Shown one piece after another: positions 1 through 7,137 of a stretch of 46,536 nucleotides of DNA. The translations under genes were made by a program, and so were the position numbers. The first letter of the stretch is position 1; each line of letters opens with the position of its first letter. Under the pieces are notes generated by a model that ran no database searches, was not told the origin of the DNA, and saw nothing but the letters and a program-made list of their open reading frames with translations. The DNA comes from DASYTH01 sp035762905 (GTDB taxonomy: Bacteria; Actinomycetota; Actinomycetes; Mycobacteriales; Pseudonocardiaceae): contig NZ_DASUCC010000170.1 in assembly GCF_035762905.1 (NCBI RefSeq), positions 1 through 46,536 of the forward strand, in the 5' to 3' direction.

Positions 1-2172
1 TCAGCGCGCGGCGCCGACCAGGACCTTCGGTTCCTCGGGCGGTGCGGCCGGGCGCAGCGCGGTGCCCTCGACGTCGAGCTCGGGCAGCCAGCGCAGCCAC
101 TTCGGCAGCCACCAGGCGCGCTCACCGAGCAGGGTCAGGGCTGCCGGCACCAGGATCATGCGCACCACGAACGCATCGGTGAAGATGCCGACGGCCAGCG
201 CGAAGGCGATGGACTTGATGGTGGCCTCACCGGCCGGCACGAAGCCGGCGAACACCGAGAACATGATCAGCGCGGCGGTGACGACGACCGGGGCGGCCTG
301 GCGGAAGCCGGTGTGGATCGCGTCGAGCGGGTTGGCGCCGCGGTGATGCGCCTCGTGCATCCGGGACACCAGGAAGATCTGGTAGTCCATGGCCAGGCCG
401 AACAGGATGCCGATGACCAGGATCGGGGTCAGGCTGATCAGCGGTCCGGTGCTGGCCAGGTTGACCGCGTCGCCCAACCATCCCCACTGGAAGACCGCCA
501 CCGTGGCGCCCAGGGATGCGCCGATGGTGAGCAGGAAGCCCAGCACGCCGACCAACGGCACCAGTAGCGAACGGAACACCAGCACCAGCAGAACCAGTGC
601 CAGGCCGACGACGATGGCGAGGTAGATCGGCAGCGCGCGGTCGAGCGAGGTGGCCACGTCCACGCTGACCGCGGTGGCGCCGGTGACCGACGCCTGTGCA
701 CCGTCCAGTTCGGACAGTTGGGCGCGTAGATCGGTGACCAGCCGCTCGGTGGCCGGACTGTCCGGGCCGGACTTCGGGATGATCGTGAGCATGGCGGCGG
801 TGCCGGTGGGGTTGGGTACCGGCGGGGTCACCATGGCGACGTCGTCGAGCCGGCCGATCCGGTCGACCGTTCCGGTGGCCGTCGCGACCGGGTCGTCGCC
901 TTCGAACAGCACGATCAGCGGACCGTTGAAGCCGGCGCCGAACCCGTCGGCGAGCAGTTGCTGGGCGCGGGCCTGGGTGGTGTCCGGCGCGGGGATCTGC
1001 ACCAGGGTGGTCTGCAGGGACGCCGCCGGCAGGGCGAGCACGCCGAGTGCCAGCACCGAGATCAGCAGCGCGGTGCCGCGCCGGCGAGTGACCGTGCGGA
1101 TCCAGCCACGGAAGAAGCCGCGCTCGCGGACCGGCGCCGCTCCGGCCGGCGCGGTGCGCTCCTTGCGTGGCAGCACGCGGCGGCCGAGCAGGCTCAGCAC
1201 CGCCGGAACCAGGGTGACGGCGATGAGGACGGCGACCACGATGGTCGCCGCGGCGGCGATGCCCATCTGGGTCAGGAACGGGATGCCCACCACGGCGAGG
1301 CCGGTGAGCGCGATGACCACGGTCAGTCCGGCGGTGACGACGGCCGATCCCGCGGTGCCGACGGCGGTGGCGACGGCGGTGCCGACATCCGAACCGTCGC
1401 GCAGTTCCTGGCGGTAGCGGTTGATGATGAACAGGGCGTAGTCGATGCCCACGGCCAGGCCCAGCATCGCGGCCAGCGTCGGGGTGGTGGACTGCAGGTC
1501 CATGAACCCGGTGGCGATGGTGATGCCCAGCGTGCCGATGCCGACGCCGGTGGCCGCGGTCAGCAGGTTCATCCCGGCCGTGACCAGCGAGCCGTAGGTG
1601 AGGGCCAGGATCAGCAGCGCGAGGATCACGCCGAGCGCCTCGGCGGGCCCGCCCACCTCGGGAACCTCGTGCACGGCCTCGCCGGTGACCTCCACGGTCA
1701 GCCCGGCGGACCGGGCGTCGTCCACGGCGTCCAGCAGCGCGGCGCGTTCCTCCTCGGTCACCGCCCCGGGCGGCGCGGTGTAGGTGACGGTGCTGTACGC
1801 CGTGGTCTGGTCGGCGTTGACCGCCGGCCGGGCGGGATCGAGCGGGTTGCTCGCCGACGTCACACCGGGCAGGCCGGACAGATCGGCCACCACGTCGCCG
1901 ACCGCCTTGGCGTTCTCGGGCGTGGTCAGCACCTGCCCGTCCGGAGCCTTGAGCACCACGCGCGCCGTAGCCCCGCCCCCGCCGAACTCCTCGCTGATCT
2001 TCTCCAGCGCGGTGGTCGACTCCTGCCCCGGGATGGACATGGCGTTCGAGGTCTCACCGGACAGCGTCAGCGCGCCTGCGACCGCGCCGGCGAGCACCGC
2101 CAGCCACAGCACGACGGCGATCAGCCGGTGCCGGTGCACCCCGAACCCGACCTTGTACAACAGTTTCGCCAC
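1..2172 (-). CDS. MMPL-family membrane transporter
   Basis: A 723-residue RND-type exporter of the MMPL (MmpL-like) family, expected in the cytoplasmic membrane and driven by the proton gradient; such proteins export lipids or hydrophobic drugs. The layout is typical: an N-terminal membrane segment (about residues 15-36), an extracytoplasmic domain, a cluster of membrane helices around 180-335, a second extracytoplasmic domain, and a second helix cluster around 515-690. The segments GLAVGIDYALFIINRYRQEL and GLAMDYQIFLVSRMHEAHH are the paired conserved helix/loop motifs of the two halves, each with the DY pair linked to proton relay. The gene is complete, with its stop at the first bases of the window. 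It starts 6 bp after the tetR stop, so the two are almost certainly one operon controlled by that repressor. The substrate cannot be read from the sequence. Confidence 0.93.
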   Translation of the reverse strand: MAKLLYKVGFGVHRHRLIAVVLWLAVLAGAVAGALTLSGETSNAMSIPGQESTTALEKISEEFGGGGATARVVLKAPDGQVLTTPENAKAVGDVVADLSGLPGVTSASNPLDPARPAVNADQTTAYSTVTYTAPPGAVTEEERAALLDAVDDARSAGLTVEVTGEAVHEVPEVGGPAEALGVILALLILALTYGSLVTAGMNLLTAATGVGIGTLGITIATGFMDLQSTTPTLAAMLGLAVGIDYALFIINRYRQELRDGSDVGTAVATAVGTAGSAVVTAGLTVVIALTGLAVVGIPFLTQMGIAAAATIVVAVLIAVTLVPAVLSLLGRRVLPRKERTAPAGAAPVRERGFFRGWIRTVTRRRGTALLISVLALGVLALPAASLQTTLVQIPAPDTTQARAQQLLADGFGAGFNGPLIVLFEGDDPVATATGTVDRIGRLDDVAMVTPPVPNPTGTAAMLTIIPKSGPDSPATERLVTDLRAQLSELDGAQASVTGATAVSVDVATSLDRALPIYLAIVVGLALVLLVLVFRSLLVPLVGVLGFLLTIGASLGATVAVFQWGWLGDAVNLASTGPLISLTPILVIGILFGLAMDYQIFLVSRMHEAHHRGANPLDAIHTGFRQAAPVVVTAALIMFSVFAGFVPAGEATIKSIAFALAVGIFTDAFVVRMILVPAALTLLGERAWWLPKWLRWLPELDVEGTALRPAAPPEEPKVLVGAAR

Positions 2173-2178
2173 GGCCCT

Positions 2179-2751
2179 TCAGCCCTCCACCTGGTCGTCG
2201 TGCAACGGCCGGGGATGGCCGAGCGTGTCAAGGCAGGTCGCGATGATGTGCGGCCGCCATGTGGTTTTCTCGCCCGCCCGATTGGCGGCAAGAGTGAGTA
2301 CGGCCATCGCGCTCAGCGCCCCGACCACGCGGATCGCCCGCTCGGACCGCGCCTCCAGGTCGACCCCGAACAGCTCAGGCAACAACAACGCGTCACTGTG
2401 GCTGGCCGGGTCCTCCGGTGCCGTGACCGCCCGAAACAGCAGCGCCACCAACCCAGGCCGATCCAGCGCGACATCGGTCAACAACTCCAACACCCGCCGA
2501 TCCCGCGCCACACCGAGCGGCAGCCCCGCAACCTGATCGAGCACCCGCCTGCTCTGCACCGCCCCCAGCTCCCGAGCAGCCTGGAACAGCGCATCCTTGC
2601 TCGGATAGTGATGCAGCAACCCCGCCTTCGACAGCCCCACCGCATCCGCAAGAGCTTTCAACGAGGTGTGCTCAAACCCATGCTGAGCGAACTCACCCGC
2701 AACCCGATCGAGGATCTCCTCCTCAACCTGATTCCTGAACGTCCGTGCCAC
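2179..2751 (-). CDS. TetR-family transcriptional repressor
   Basis: A 190-residue TetR/AcrR-type regulator. The N-terminal DNA-binding domain (about residues 5-50) contains the helix-turn-helix LKALADAVGLSKAGLLHHYP followed by SKDALFQAA, the standard TetR signature. The remaining helical domain would bind the ligand, possibly the substrate of the exporter. It is the first gene of a two-gene operon with the MMPL exporter 6 bp downstream. Two near-perfect palindromes sit 20-60 bp upstream of its start, so it probably represses itself and the exporter until ligand binds. The start ATG is the first in frame and places the HTH where TetR proteins have it. The regulatory role is inferred from context. 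Confidence 0.92.
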   Translation of the reverse strand: MARTFRNQVEEEILDRVAGEFAQHGFEHTSLKALADAVGLSKAGLLHHYPSKDALFQAARELGAVQSRRVLDQVAGLPLGVARDRRVLELLTDVALDRPGLVALLFRAVTAPEDPASHSDALLLPELFGVDLEARSERAIRVVGALSAMAVLTLAANRAGEKTTWRPHIIATCLDTLGHPRPLHDDQVEG

Positions 2752-2771
2752 ACCCCCGAGGTTACCCCCCT

Positions 2772-2811
2772 ACCGACCGATCCGGTCGGTAAACCAACCG
2801 ATCTGGTCGGT
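2772..2811. promoter_or_regulatory. Twin TetR operators upstream of the tetR-MMPL operon
   Basis: Two 19-bp inverted repeats lie side by side: ACCGACCGATCCGGTCGGT (2772-2790) and ACCAACCGATCTGGTCGGT (2793-2811). Both have arms of the form ACCRACC/GGTCGGT around a 5-bp centre. Their centres are 21 bp apart, two helical turns, so two repressor dimers could bind on the same face. They lie directly upstream of the tetR start, where an autoregulatory operator is expected. The sequence symmetry is observed; binding by this TetR is inferred. Confidence 0.8.
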
Positions 2812-2858
2812 GTCCTTCCTCACCCTTCCTGCCTGAAAATCTCGTGAACGCCCCCGAG

Positions 2859-3359
2859 TCAGTCCTCGTCGACGGCCAGAACCGCGACGCCAACCCCACC
2901 GCCCCTGCCGATCACGAGTGCGTCAAACGTGTACCGAGTAACAGGATTCCCCGACCTGAGATCACTGTTCGTCCACCATCGGGCCTCCGCACCGAGCAAC
3001 TGTGCCAGCCGGCCGACTGTCTCCTGCGCCACATCGGACGACCAGTGCCTCTTTCCTCCGTAGGCCAGCGTCGTGGACGCGATCCTCACCAGCATCCCCA
3101 ACGCCGTGTCCCGGTCGACCTCCCGCACGCGCTGACGGAGCTGTTCGGCGTCCCGGAGCTCCCACTCCTGGTGACCGGATCCGCTCACCAGGTCGACAAC
3201 CGGGCACTCCTGGATGAACCCGAACACGCGTTCGAAGAAATCGACATCGTCGAGGACCTCCACCAACGTCAACAGGGTCCCGCCGTCGTCTGGTCCCACC
3301 AGGTCCATCATCAGACGTCGGACGCGCACCAACCGCTCAGAGGTATCCAGCCTGGTCAC
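2859..3359 (-). CDS. Hypothetical protein (unrecognised)
   Basis: A 166-residue protein if translation starts at the GTG at 3359, which has a GGAGG a few bases upstream. An ATG further upstream (3425) would add an unstructured Gly/Arg-rich stretch and is less likely. I recognise no family. The protein looks soluble, with alternating helices (RLVRVRRLMMDLVG, VLDDVDFFERVFGFIQECPV, LRQRVREVDRDTALGMLVRIAS) and a C-terminal segment ending VLAVDED. Composition is that of a genuine high-GC actinomycete gene. It lies between the tetR operators and a decayed integrase, so it may be a leftover of an older integrated element. No function is proposed. Confidence 0.55.
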   Translation of the reverse strand: MTRLDTSERLVRVRRLMMDLVGPDDGGTLLTLVEVLDDVDFFERVFGFIQECPVVDLVSGSGHQEWELRDAEQLRQRVREVDRDTALGMLVRIASTTLAYGGKRHWSSDVAQETVGRLAQLLGAEARWWTNSDLRSGNPVTRYTFDALVIGRGGGVGVAVLAVDED

Positions 3360-3510
3360 CCCGCCTCCGCCACGAGCAGCTCTGTCACGGCACCAGCCTG
3401 CCTGGCCGGGTCCATGCTCGCCCAACCACCACCACGAAGTGATTCACTCGCCCACCCCGAATCAGGGAAGAGGCACCGGCCCCAATCGCGGACGGTCGCA
3501 GATTACGGCG

Positions 3511-3900
3511 GCGAAGGCGTACCGAATGCTGCGAGCAATCATGAACGCTCGACGATGAACTGATCAAGCCGAACCCGTGTCGTACCAAGGGAACCGCCCG
3601 ATAGGCTACATCGGAGCGTCCGATCACGACGATCGTTCAAGTGTTCGCGCTCGCGGATGTGATGCAAGCCCGGTTCCGGGCGTCGATCGTGGTCGCGTCG
3701 GCGGGTGCCAGCACTTGGGAGCGATGCACCGAAGGGGCCACGGGAAAGAAGAAGTCCAACTAGGACAGTCGTAAGAAGGCAAGAAGGACGACGAACCCGA
3801 TAACGGCGAGGCGGCCTCCTGGCCCGCTAATGGCCCGGACTGGGTGTCGATCTACGGGCGGAGTGTTGCCGGAGCACCGGTGGCACCCCCTCTGAGCTGG
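3511..3900 (+). pseudogene. Decayed tyrosine integrase (relic of an earlier AICE)
   Basis: Fragments of an integrase related to the intact one at 17738-18907 can be read in shifting frames. Positions 3511-3555 encode AKAYRMLRAIMN (intact: AKAYRLLKAIMN). An apparent deletion of about 8 bases follows, then LDDELIKPNPC (intact: LDDKLIKMNPC). Around 3620-3700 one reads ERPITTIVQVFALADVMQARF against ERPTATIEQALAAADAMQPRY. The reading frame WPANGPDWVSIYG near 3815 may be its tail. The catalytic half is missing or unrecognisable, so no functional protein is made. It has the same strand and the same position relative to attL that the live int gene has relative to attR. This implies that an older element was once integrated in the same tRNA gene. 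Confidence 0.72.
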
Positions 3901-3912
3901 GGAGGGACCGGC

Positions 3913-3956
3913 TGGAGCGGGTGACGGGAATCGAACCCGCATGGCCAGCTTGGAAG
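3913..3956. repeat. attL, 44-bp core of the AICE attachment site
   Basis: Identical over 44 bp to 18954-18997. It begins TGGAGCGGGTGACGGG and ends CCAGCTTGGAAG. It is the 3' part of tRNA-Gly (CCA end, T arm, anticodon stem) read on the minus strand, without the 5' half of the tRNA. The match ends on both sides (GC before and ATCC after here; GG before and GCTG after at attR), which defines the core. Confidence 0.92.
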
Positions 3957-4433
3957 ATCCGGCCCCGATCACGCCCCTGACCAGCCAACCCCCTGACCTG
4001 CGCCGGAGCGGGGGACAGGTGCCGTGAACACCCGCCATTGACCGCTGCTGACCGCGAGAAGGGGCACGCGAGGGGCACGACCCGCCGCGTGCGCCTCACC
4101 GTGCGCTCCGCCCGGAACACCTCGGTCAACTCCTGCCTAGCCCATAGCACGAGCTGGTTCGGACCCTGTTCCCGGTTTGCCCGCACGACGCCTCCCACCA
4201 CTCGTCCGACAAGATCAGTTGCTCAGCTCCGCTGGCCCACTCGCCCCCGGTTCCCCCGCCCTTGCCGCCCGTTAGCGCCGGGTCGTTGGGGTCAAGGGTG
4301 GCGAAGCCATCGGCGCAGCCGACGCGACGAAGGAGCGCCCTTGATGCCGGCGGCCCGGTGTTAAACGATCTCGGGCGCAGTGGGGACGGCTACCGGGCAC
4401 CGCGCTGCAAGCCTGGTCGGCTTACGATCAGAC
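3957..4433. other. Gene-poor left end of the AICE
   Basis: I see no convincing gene in these 477 bases. A short stretch at 4061-4079 (GGGGCACGCGAGGGGCACG) matches 18 of 19 bases of the tail of the intact integrase gene (18865-18883) and encodes the same GHA(R/K)GT peptide, so another integrase relic is possible. Around 4275-4350 there is a GC-rich stretch (CCGGGTCGTTGGGGTCAAGG onwards) with partial self-complementarity. It probably also holds the promoter of the DUF7660-like gene, but no clear -35/-10 pair stands out. Confidence 0.5.
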
Positions 4434-4683
4434 ATGGAGCTAGCGCCTGATGACGAGATCCGAAGCCGCGAGGAACTGGCGGCATTCGTACGCAATCTTC
4501 GCCAACACTTCCTACGGGATGGTGATGAGTGGGAGAACCCCACCCTGGACCGCTTCCTAGATGCGCTGGCGGCGTGGATTACGGACGCCCCTGGCTGGTC
4601 GGAACGTTGGCAAGGAGTTGCCACCTCAAGGCGACTGGACCTTCTTCGCTCGCGCACTCGACGCAGCCGTCCTGTATGAGTGA
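4434..4683 (+). pseudogene. DUF7660-like small protein gene, frameshifted
   Basis: From the ATG at 4434 the frame reads MELAPDDEIRSREELAAFV, then NPTLDRFLDALAAWITDAPGW, which resembles DUF7660-type small acidic proteins. After GW the frame goes wrong and stops at 4679. Shifting frame near 4599-4602 restores GKELPPQGDWTFFARALDAA followed by VLYE and a stop at 4681-4683, the expected end of the family as I remember it. The simplest explanation is a loss of two bases (or gain of one) at that point. The full product would have had about 83 residues. The family's function is unknown to me. The family name is from memory; the frameshift is seen directly. Confidence 0.65.
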
Positions 4684-4918
4684 CTGCTGCATCGCGTCCC
4701 GGCCCACCTGTTGACCGTAGTCAACGGATTCGTGCCGCCCGGCGGCGTGCGGTCGTCCGCCCGAGCTGAGTCGCGCCGCGCGGGCCCGGTCGGCGTGAGC
4801 GAAGCGGCAGCCGGCCGTGGTCCGCGATGGATGCCAGCACCAGTCCCAGCGTGAGCGGCACCGCAAGCGCGCCGCCGGGCGGCGCGCCTTGATCCCATAG
4901 AGCCAGGTTCGGCAGCAA
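4684..4918. other. Non-coding stretch with GC-rich hairpin, split by the IS insertion
   Basis: No supported gene. A strong hairpin lies at 4864-4890, with arms CAAGCGCGCCGCC and GGCGGCGCGCCTTG (one bulged base), possibly a terminator for the preceding gene. The sequence continues on the other side of the insertion sequence at 6942. Confidence 0.45.
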
Positions 4919-4932
4919 GGTGGGGACCGATC
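4919..4932. repeat. Target-site duplication, left copy
   Basis: GGTGGGGACCGATC, 14 bp, is repeated exactly at 6928-6941 immediately outside the other end of the insertion sequence. IS481-family elements duplicate 4-15 bp. A perfect copy points to a fairly recent insertion. Confidence 0.85.
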
Positions 4933-4982
4933 TGTCGTGTTCCGGCTGATGCTTGACAGGTTGGCTCCACCTGATGCTTGAC
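4933..4982 (+). repeat. Left terminal inverted repeat with two transposase-binding-like boxes
   Basis: Begins TGTCGTG and contains TGATGCTTGACAGG (about 4948-4961) and TGATGCTTGACACC (about 4972-4985). The first box matches the right end inverted. Confidence 0.75.
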
Positions 4983-5043
4983 ACCGCTGGTCTTGGGTTT
5001 GATCACCCGAACGTGATCGTTCGTGGTGGAGGTCCGGGGCCTG

Positions 5044-6861
5044 ATGCTGGTGGAGCTCAGTGTGGTCGAGCAGCGGTATCACGCCGTGATGGAAGTTTTG
5101 GCGGGCATTCCGGTGACCGAGGTGGCTGCCCGTTATCGGGTGTCGCGGCAGTCGGTGCATGTCTGGGTTGGCCGCTATCGGGATGGTGGTCTGGCCGGGC
5201 TGGCGGATCGGTCGCACCGGCCGAAGTCATGTCCACACCAGGTGGATGGGCAGGTGGCGGCCCTGGTCTGCGAACTACGCCGGGCGCATCCCGGCTGGGG
5301 ACCGCGTCGGCTGGTGCACGAGTTGGCGCGGCGGGAGGTCACGGCGATGCCGTCGCGGTCCACGGCCTATCGGGTGCTGCTGCGCGCCGGGCTGATCGAG
5401 CCCGGGGCCCGGAAACGCAAGCGGGCCGAGTATCGGCGGTGGGAACGGTCGGCGCCGATGCAGTTGTGGCAGCTGGACATCATGGGCGGGGTGTTCCTCA
5501 CCGACGGCTCCGAGGTCAAAGTGGTGACCGGCATCGATGACCATTCCCGGTTCGTCGTCTGCGCCACGGTCGTCGCGCGTGCCACCGGACGGGCCGTGTC
5601 CACCGCGTTCGCCCAGGCCCTGAGGCGCTATGGGGTTCCGGGGGAAGTGTTGACCGATAACGGAAAGCAGTTCACCGGCAAGTTCGGCGGGCCCCGCGCC
5701 GGCGAGGTGCTGTTTGATCGGATCTGCCGGGAGAACGGCATCACCCACCGGCTGACCGCGGTCCGCTCACCCACCACGACCGGGAAGATCGAACGGTTCC
5801 ACGGCACGTTGCGCCGCGAACTGCTCGACCACAGCGGACCGTTCGAGTCGATCACCCATGCTCAGGCGGTGATCGATACCTGGGTCACCGGCTACAACAT
5901 CGACCGACCCCACCAAGCCCTGGACATGGCCCCGCCGATCGACCGCTTCACGGCCTGCGAGCAGGAGCAGCCCAACGACGTGTTGCCGTTGGTGTTGCCG
6001 GCCGAACTGGAGATGATCGACGCCTCAACCCAGTCCACACCGCAGTCGTCCTCAAGTCCGCAGGGCGCGCGGACGCCGTTGAATGTGTTGCGGCTCAACG
6101 AGATGGGTCCCACACCACGAGCTGAGGCGGTTACCGTCGAATTGGACAGGACCGTCCCGACCTCGGGCAACCTGTCGATCAGAGGCCAGCAGCTCTGGCT
6201 CGGACCGGATCGCGCTGGGATACCGATCACCCTGCGGATCAACACCCGTTACCTGCGGGTGTTCCTCGCCGGGATCCTGATCAAAACCGTCGCCTCCAAG
6301 TTGGCCGCCTCCGACCTGCACGCCCTGGTCCAAGCCGGCCAGGCCCGCGTCATCACGCCCGAGACCACCAGCGACCAACAGGCCGATCACGTGGTGGCCG
6401 GCGCGATCGAGGTCGACCGCACCGTCAGCGCCGTCGGCTACATCAGTCTGGGCAACAAGCAGTTTAGCGTCGGCTACGCCCTCGCCGGCCGACGCGTCAC
6501 CCTGCGGTTCGACACCCGTGTCATGGCCGTGCTTGATCCCACCGAGCGCACCCTGCTCCGCACCATCCCCAACCCACTCACTACCAGGTCGATTGCCTAT
6601 CTCCGCGGCGCCCGACCAGCAGGCCCACCGCCCACACCACCCGAGACCGGGCCGATCACGGTCGAGCGGATCGTCTCCAGCAGCGGCGGCATCATGATCA
6701 CCCGCCAACGCATCCAACTCGGCCGCCAACACGCCCGCAAAGTCGTCACCATCACCCTCGACCAGCACACCATCCACATCCACCACGGCCCGAACCTGCT
6801 GGTCACCACCCCGCGAACCACCACCCAGCAGGTGACACCACACAGAGCCCACAACCACTAA
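5044..6861 (+). CDS. IS481-type DDE transposase with triple C-terminal repeat
   Basis: About 605 residues from the ATG at 5044 (MLVELSVVEQRYHAV), the usual start of this family, with GGAGG 11 bases upstream; a GTG at 5023 is possible. The N-terminal HTH is at about 15-45 (VTEVAARYRVSRQSVHVWVG). The rve/DDE catalytic core follows: LWQLDI (first D), VLTDNGKQF (second D) and TGKIERFHG (E). After the usual end (YNIDRPHQALDMAPPIDRF) a roughly 280-residue extension contains three related beta-rich repeats starting near VTVELDRTVPTSGNLSI, AIEVDRTVSAVGYISLG and ITVERIVSSSGGIMI. These resemble the C-terminal barrel of Mu-type transposases. The gene is open and flanked by terminal repeats, so it may be active. 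Confidence 0.93.
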   Translation: MLVELSVVEQRYHAVMEVLAGIPVTEVAARYRVSRQSVHVWVGRYRDGGLAGLADRSHRPKSCPHQVDGQVAALVCELRRAHPGWGPRRLVHELARREVTAMPSRSTAYRVLLRAGLIEPGARKRKRAEYRRWERSAPMQLWQLDIMGGVFLTDGSEVKVVTGIDDHSRFVVCATVVARATGRAVSTAFAQALRRYGVPGEVLTDNGKQFTGKFGGPRAGEVLFDRICRENGITHRLTAVRSPTTTGKIERFHGTLRRELLDHSGPFESITHAQAVIDTWVTGYNIDRPHQALDMAPPIDRFTACEQEQPNDVLPLVLPAELEMIDASTQSTPQSSSSPQGARTPLNVLRLNEMGPTPRAEAVTVELDRTVPTSGNLSIRGQQLWLGPDRAGIPITLRINTRYLRVFLAGILIKTVASKLAASDLHALVQAGQARVITPETTSDQQADHVVAGAIEVDRTVSAVGYISLGNKQFSVGYALAGRRVTLRFDTRVMAVLDPTERTLLRTIPNPLTTRSIAYLRGARPAGPPPTPPETGPITVERIVSSSGGIMITRQRIQLGRQHARKVVTITLDQHTIHIHHGPNLLVTTPRTTTQQVTPHRAHNH

Positions 6862-6878
6862 GTTGACCAGGTCCAACG

Positions 6879-6927
6879 TCAAGGATCAGATGAACCCAAA
6901 CCGTCAACCATCACCTGAACCACGACA
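6879..6927 (-). repeat. Right terminal inverted repeat of the IS
   Basis: On the minus strand it begins TGTCGTGGTTCAGG, continues TGATGGTTGACGG, and has a second box TGATCCTTGACG about 22 bp further in, mirroring the left end. Confidence 0.75.
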
Positions 6928-6941
6928 GGTGGGGACCGATC
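6928..6941. repeat. Target-site duplication, right copy
   Basis: GGTGGGGACCGATC, identical to 4919-4932. Confidence 0.85.
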
Positions 6942-7137
6942 GGGAGGAGACGACAGTACAGACAGTGGCCGAACGTGGCGGTCAATGCGTTCTGACGCCT
7001 TGAAGCACGGCTTCAACACTTGGGTAACGTCATGGGGTGGCTGTTGCCTGTTTGGCAGCGACAACGGGTACTGTCAGCACGCCCTAACTTAGATGTCCTC
7101 ACCCTAACTGTTGGCATATGGAGTGGAAGGCGAAGCG
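6942..7137 (+). promoter_or_regulatory. Upstream region of the methyltransferase-ParB-nuclease operon
   Basis: No gene is seen. Base composition drops sharply here compared with the IS, marking the start of the AT-rich cassette. GGAAGG at 7125-7130 lies 7 bases before the GTG at 7138 and decides that start over the in-frame TTG at 7111. I could not assign -35/-10 boxes with confidence. Confidence 0.45.

Larger units (their letters stand above)
4933..6927 (+). mobile_element. IS481-family insertion sequence, complete
   Basis: A 1,995-bp element with one transposase gene, terminal inverted repeats beginning TGTCGTG at both ends, and a 14-bp target duplication outside them. Alignment of the terminal 28 bases of each end gives about 20 matches. 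Each end carries two copies of a TGATGCTTGAC-like box (left near 4949 and 4971; right, inverted, near 6912 and 6890), probably transposase binding sites. The element is longer than a usual IS481 member (about 1-1.3 kb) because its transposase has a long C-terminal extension. Confidence 0.85.

Noticed and set aside
958..2847. A 629-codon plus-strand frame across the MMPL and tetR genes
   Set aside because: Antisense to two well-supported genes, with low-complexity Arg/Gly/His-rich translation.
4579..5217. Minus-strand frames left of the IS resembling a membrane protein (for example LAVPLTLGLVLASIADHG)
   Set aside because: They cross the IS boundary and change frame; I cannot support a gene, although a broken one interrupted by the IS is conceivable.
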